Assembly (NCBI GenBank): GCA_003158495.1
Contig: PMJT01000178.1
Coordinates: 4,708 to 10,972, forward strand
Direction: 5' to 3'
Length of the DNA stretch: 6,265 nucleotides
Origin: Chloroflexota bacterium
GTDB lineage: Bacteria; Chloroflexota; Limnocylindria; Limnocylindrales; CSP1-4
Part shown: piece after piece, positions 4,895-6,265 of the stretch
Numbering within the stretch: position 1 is the stretch's first letter
Layout of the letters: every line of letters starts with the position of its first letter
Notes under the pieces: generated by a model
Database searches by the model: none
Seen by the model: only the letters and a program-made list of their open reading frames with translations
What the model was told of the DNA's origin: nothing
Made by a program: the position numbers and the translations under genes

Positions 4895-6265
4895 CTACGG
4901 GCAGGTATCCCGCGGGGCCGGCTTGCCGGACCAGGTGCTGTCCGCACCGAACAACTGGACGGACAGAGCGGCAACCTTGGCGTTGATCAGGCAGGTCGAC
5001 GAGGTTGCGCTGCTGATGCCGGTAACCGAGTAGGGCGGCCCCAGCACGACCTGCGAGAAGTTCTTGGTCGGAACGTCCTGAGCCATGGCTACGTAGTCTG
5101 CGACCTTGTCGGCCGGGAAAGTCGTCGTCACGCTCGATCCGACCGTGGATATCAGGCTCGGCAGCTTCAGCAGCTGTGACGGCTGGGCCATCTTGTGCAG
5201 CAGCGCGATCAGGACTTCCTGCTGGCGCGACGCGCGCCTCCAATCGCTGTTGTTTGTACCGTGACGGGATCTCACGTAGGCCAGGGCGGTCCTGCCATCG
5301 AGGTGTTGCGGCCCGGCGGCAAGATAGAACACCCCCGCGTTACCGTCCAGCCAATCGTAGGTCGGGTCGGCGATGACACCGGCGTTGACGACATCGATCC
5401 CGCCGACCGTGTCGATCATCTTGATGAACCCATTGAGGTCCATCACCGCGTAGTAGTTGATCGGAATGCCGACGAGGTAGCTGACCTCCTTGACGAGGGT
5501 GATGTACGGGCTATCGGGCGACTTGATCCAGCCGTTGCGGACGTACGTTGGTACCGAATTGATCTTGGTCTTGGCAGAGTCGACGCCGCCGAAATAGAAC
5601 GGGAAGCTGGCGCTGTCGCGCGGCACGCTGACCATCTGCACGGAGTTCGTCTGCGGGTCGTAACTCACGACCATGATCGAGTCGTAGAGATGCTCAGAAC
5701 GGCTCGGGGCCGCATCCACGCCGGTGAACAAGATCGTGATGCGGCCGTTCACGGCAGGCGCGGGCAGGGACGACCCTGGTGCCTGGCTGCCTCCGGGCGT
5801 CGCCTGATCGATCAGATCGGTGTTGCCCTGGCCGAAAAGCCGCGATCCCGCGCCCGAGGTTTCGGCGAGGAGGTAACCCGCGCCGGCGTGACTCACCACG
5901 ATGGCCGCCGCAAGAGCAAAGAGCACCAACCTGTCGAAAGCCCGGCGCGTTCTTCGCCGCTCGCCGCTCGCGAAAGCGTGGCCGACAGCCCAGACTCGCC
6001 AAAGACCGAGCAGGAACACGACCGCGACGGCCGCCAGGCTGAAGGATGGGTCCGCAAAACGCGCGGCGAATACCACCGCACCCTGGCGTAGCTCGTAGGC
6101 GAGCAGCAGCAGGACAAGGAATGCCGGCAGGGCGAAGAGAACCGCCAGCCGGCGCCGGCCGGTGTAGAGCTGCCCCAGGCCGGGCCAGAGGAAGGAAAGC
6201 AGGGCTGCTCCGGCAGGGGATCGCCCGGCCACCCTGGCTCTGGCGGCCTTCGTAGGCGCGTTCAA
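4895..6265 (-). CDS. LytR-CpsA-Psr (LCP) family cell-envelope glycopolymer transferase, 5' end at window edge
   Basis: 456 codons are visible from a TTG at the last three bases; the true start may lie outside. LCP proteins transfer undecaprenyl-pyrophosphate-linked glycopolymers to peptidoglycan (or related acceptors) outside the membrane. The LCP domain spans about 173-360: ILFTGVDA (178-185), DSIMVVS (195-201), VSVPRDS (212-218; R216, D217), KINSV (234-238), IDTVGGIDVV (284-293), and the Arg-rich signature with R332, R334, D341, R343, R347 before QQ. The N-terminus is unusual: a basic start, a WPGLGQLYTG motif (27-36), then hydrophobic spans at about 40-58, 75-98 and 113-134, with Arg-rich GERRRTRR (101-108) on the inferred cytoplasmic side. 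This places the LCP domain outside. A Ser/Pro/Gly linker (about 152-172) follows. The C-terminal part after 380 holds two Cys (425, 455), possibly a disulfide. It converges on the SDR gene and is probably unrelated to the lipid cluster. Confidence 0.93.
   Translation of the reverse strand: MNAPTKAARARVAGRSPAGAALLSFLWPGLGQLYTGRRRLAVLFALPAFLVLLLLAYELRQGAVVFAARFADPSFSLAAVAVVFLLGLWRVWAVGHAFASGERRRTRRAFDRLVLFALAAAIVVSHAGAGYLLAETSGAGSRLFGQGNTDLIDQATPGGSQAPGSSLPAPAVNGRITILFTGVDAAPSRSEHLYDSIMVVSYDPQTNSVQMVSVPRDSASFPFYFGGVDSAKTKINSVPTYVRNGWIKSPDSPYITLVKEVSYLVGIPINYYAVMDLNGFIKMIDTVGGIDVVNAGVIADPTYDWLDGNAGVFYLAAGPQHLDGRTALAYVRSRHGTNNSDWRRASRQQEVLIALLHKMAQPSQLLKLPSLISTVGSSVTTTFPADKVADYVAMAQDVPTKNFSQVVLGPPYSVTGISSATSSTCLINAKVAALSVQLFGADSTWSGKPAPRDTCP

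Noticed and set aside
5195..6091. Plus-strand open frame of 298 codons
   Set aside because: Antisense shadow of the LCP gene; Asp/Arg/Val-rich composition without motifs.

Overview
The window is uniformly GC-rich and densely packed. It holds five protein-coding genes plus the end of another or its own truncated members: four minus-strand genes form a lipid-modification cluster or lie beside it, and one gene is on the plus strand. There are no mobile elements, RNA genes, CRISPR arrays or sizeable repeats, and no gap over 61 bases. High GC, TTG and GTG starts, and a large multi-membrane LytR-CpsA-Psr (LCP) protein suggest a Chloroflexota- or Actinomycetota-like bacterium; this is inference from style, not a taxonomic identification.

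Layout. Positions 3821 to 1 on the minus strand read as one operon: an SRPBCC (START-like) lipid-binding-fold protein, then an FAD-dependent amine-oxidase-like protein, then a DUF1365 protein, then a cyclopropane-fatty-acid-synthase-family methyltransferase. The last gene runs off the left edge and lacks only its C-terminal tail. The last three genes are joined by two ATGA stop/start overlaps. A short-chain dehydrogenase of the long N-terminus (DHRS12-like) type starts 49 bases from the SRPBCC gene and runs the other way (3871-4848). It converges on an LCP gene (6265 to 4895, minus) that reaches the right edge.

How the genes fit together. The order FAD protein, DUF1365, CFA-family methyltransferase is the same as mycobacterial Rv0449c, Rv0448c, ufaA1. 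Related sets sit beside ECF sigma/ChrR-type anti-sigma genes in many Proteobacteria. The likely job is oxidative or methyl modification of membrane fatty acyl chains, with the SDR and the SRPBCC protein as accessory redox and lipid-handling factors. The methyltransferase differs from classical cyclopropane synthases at two bicarbonate-pocket residues (Cys to Ser, His to Gln), so its product need not be a cyclopropane ring. The LCP protein belongs to cell-envelope glycopolymer attachment and is probably an unrelated neighbour.

The most interesting non-coding signal is a bulged hairpin (3268-3302) in the SRPBCC/FAD gap. It would bury the ribosome-binding site of the FAD gene.
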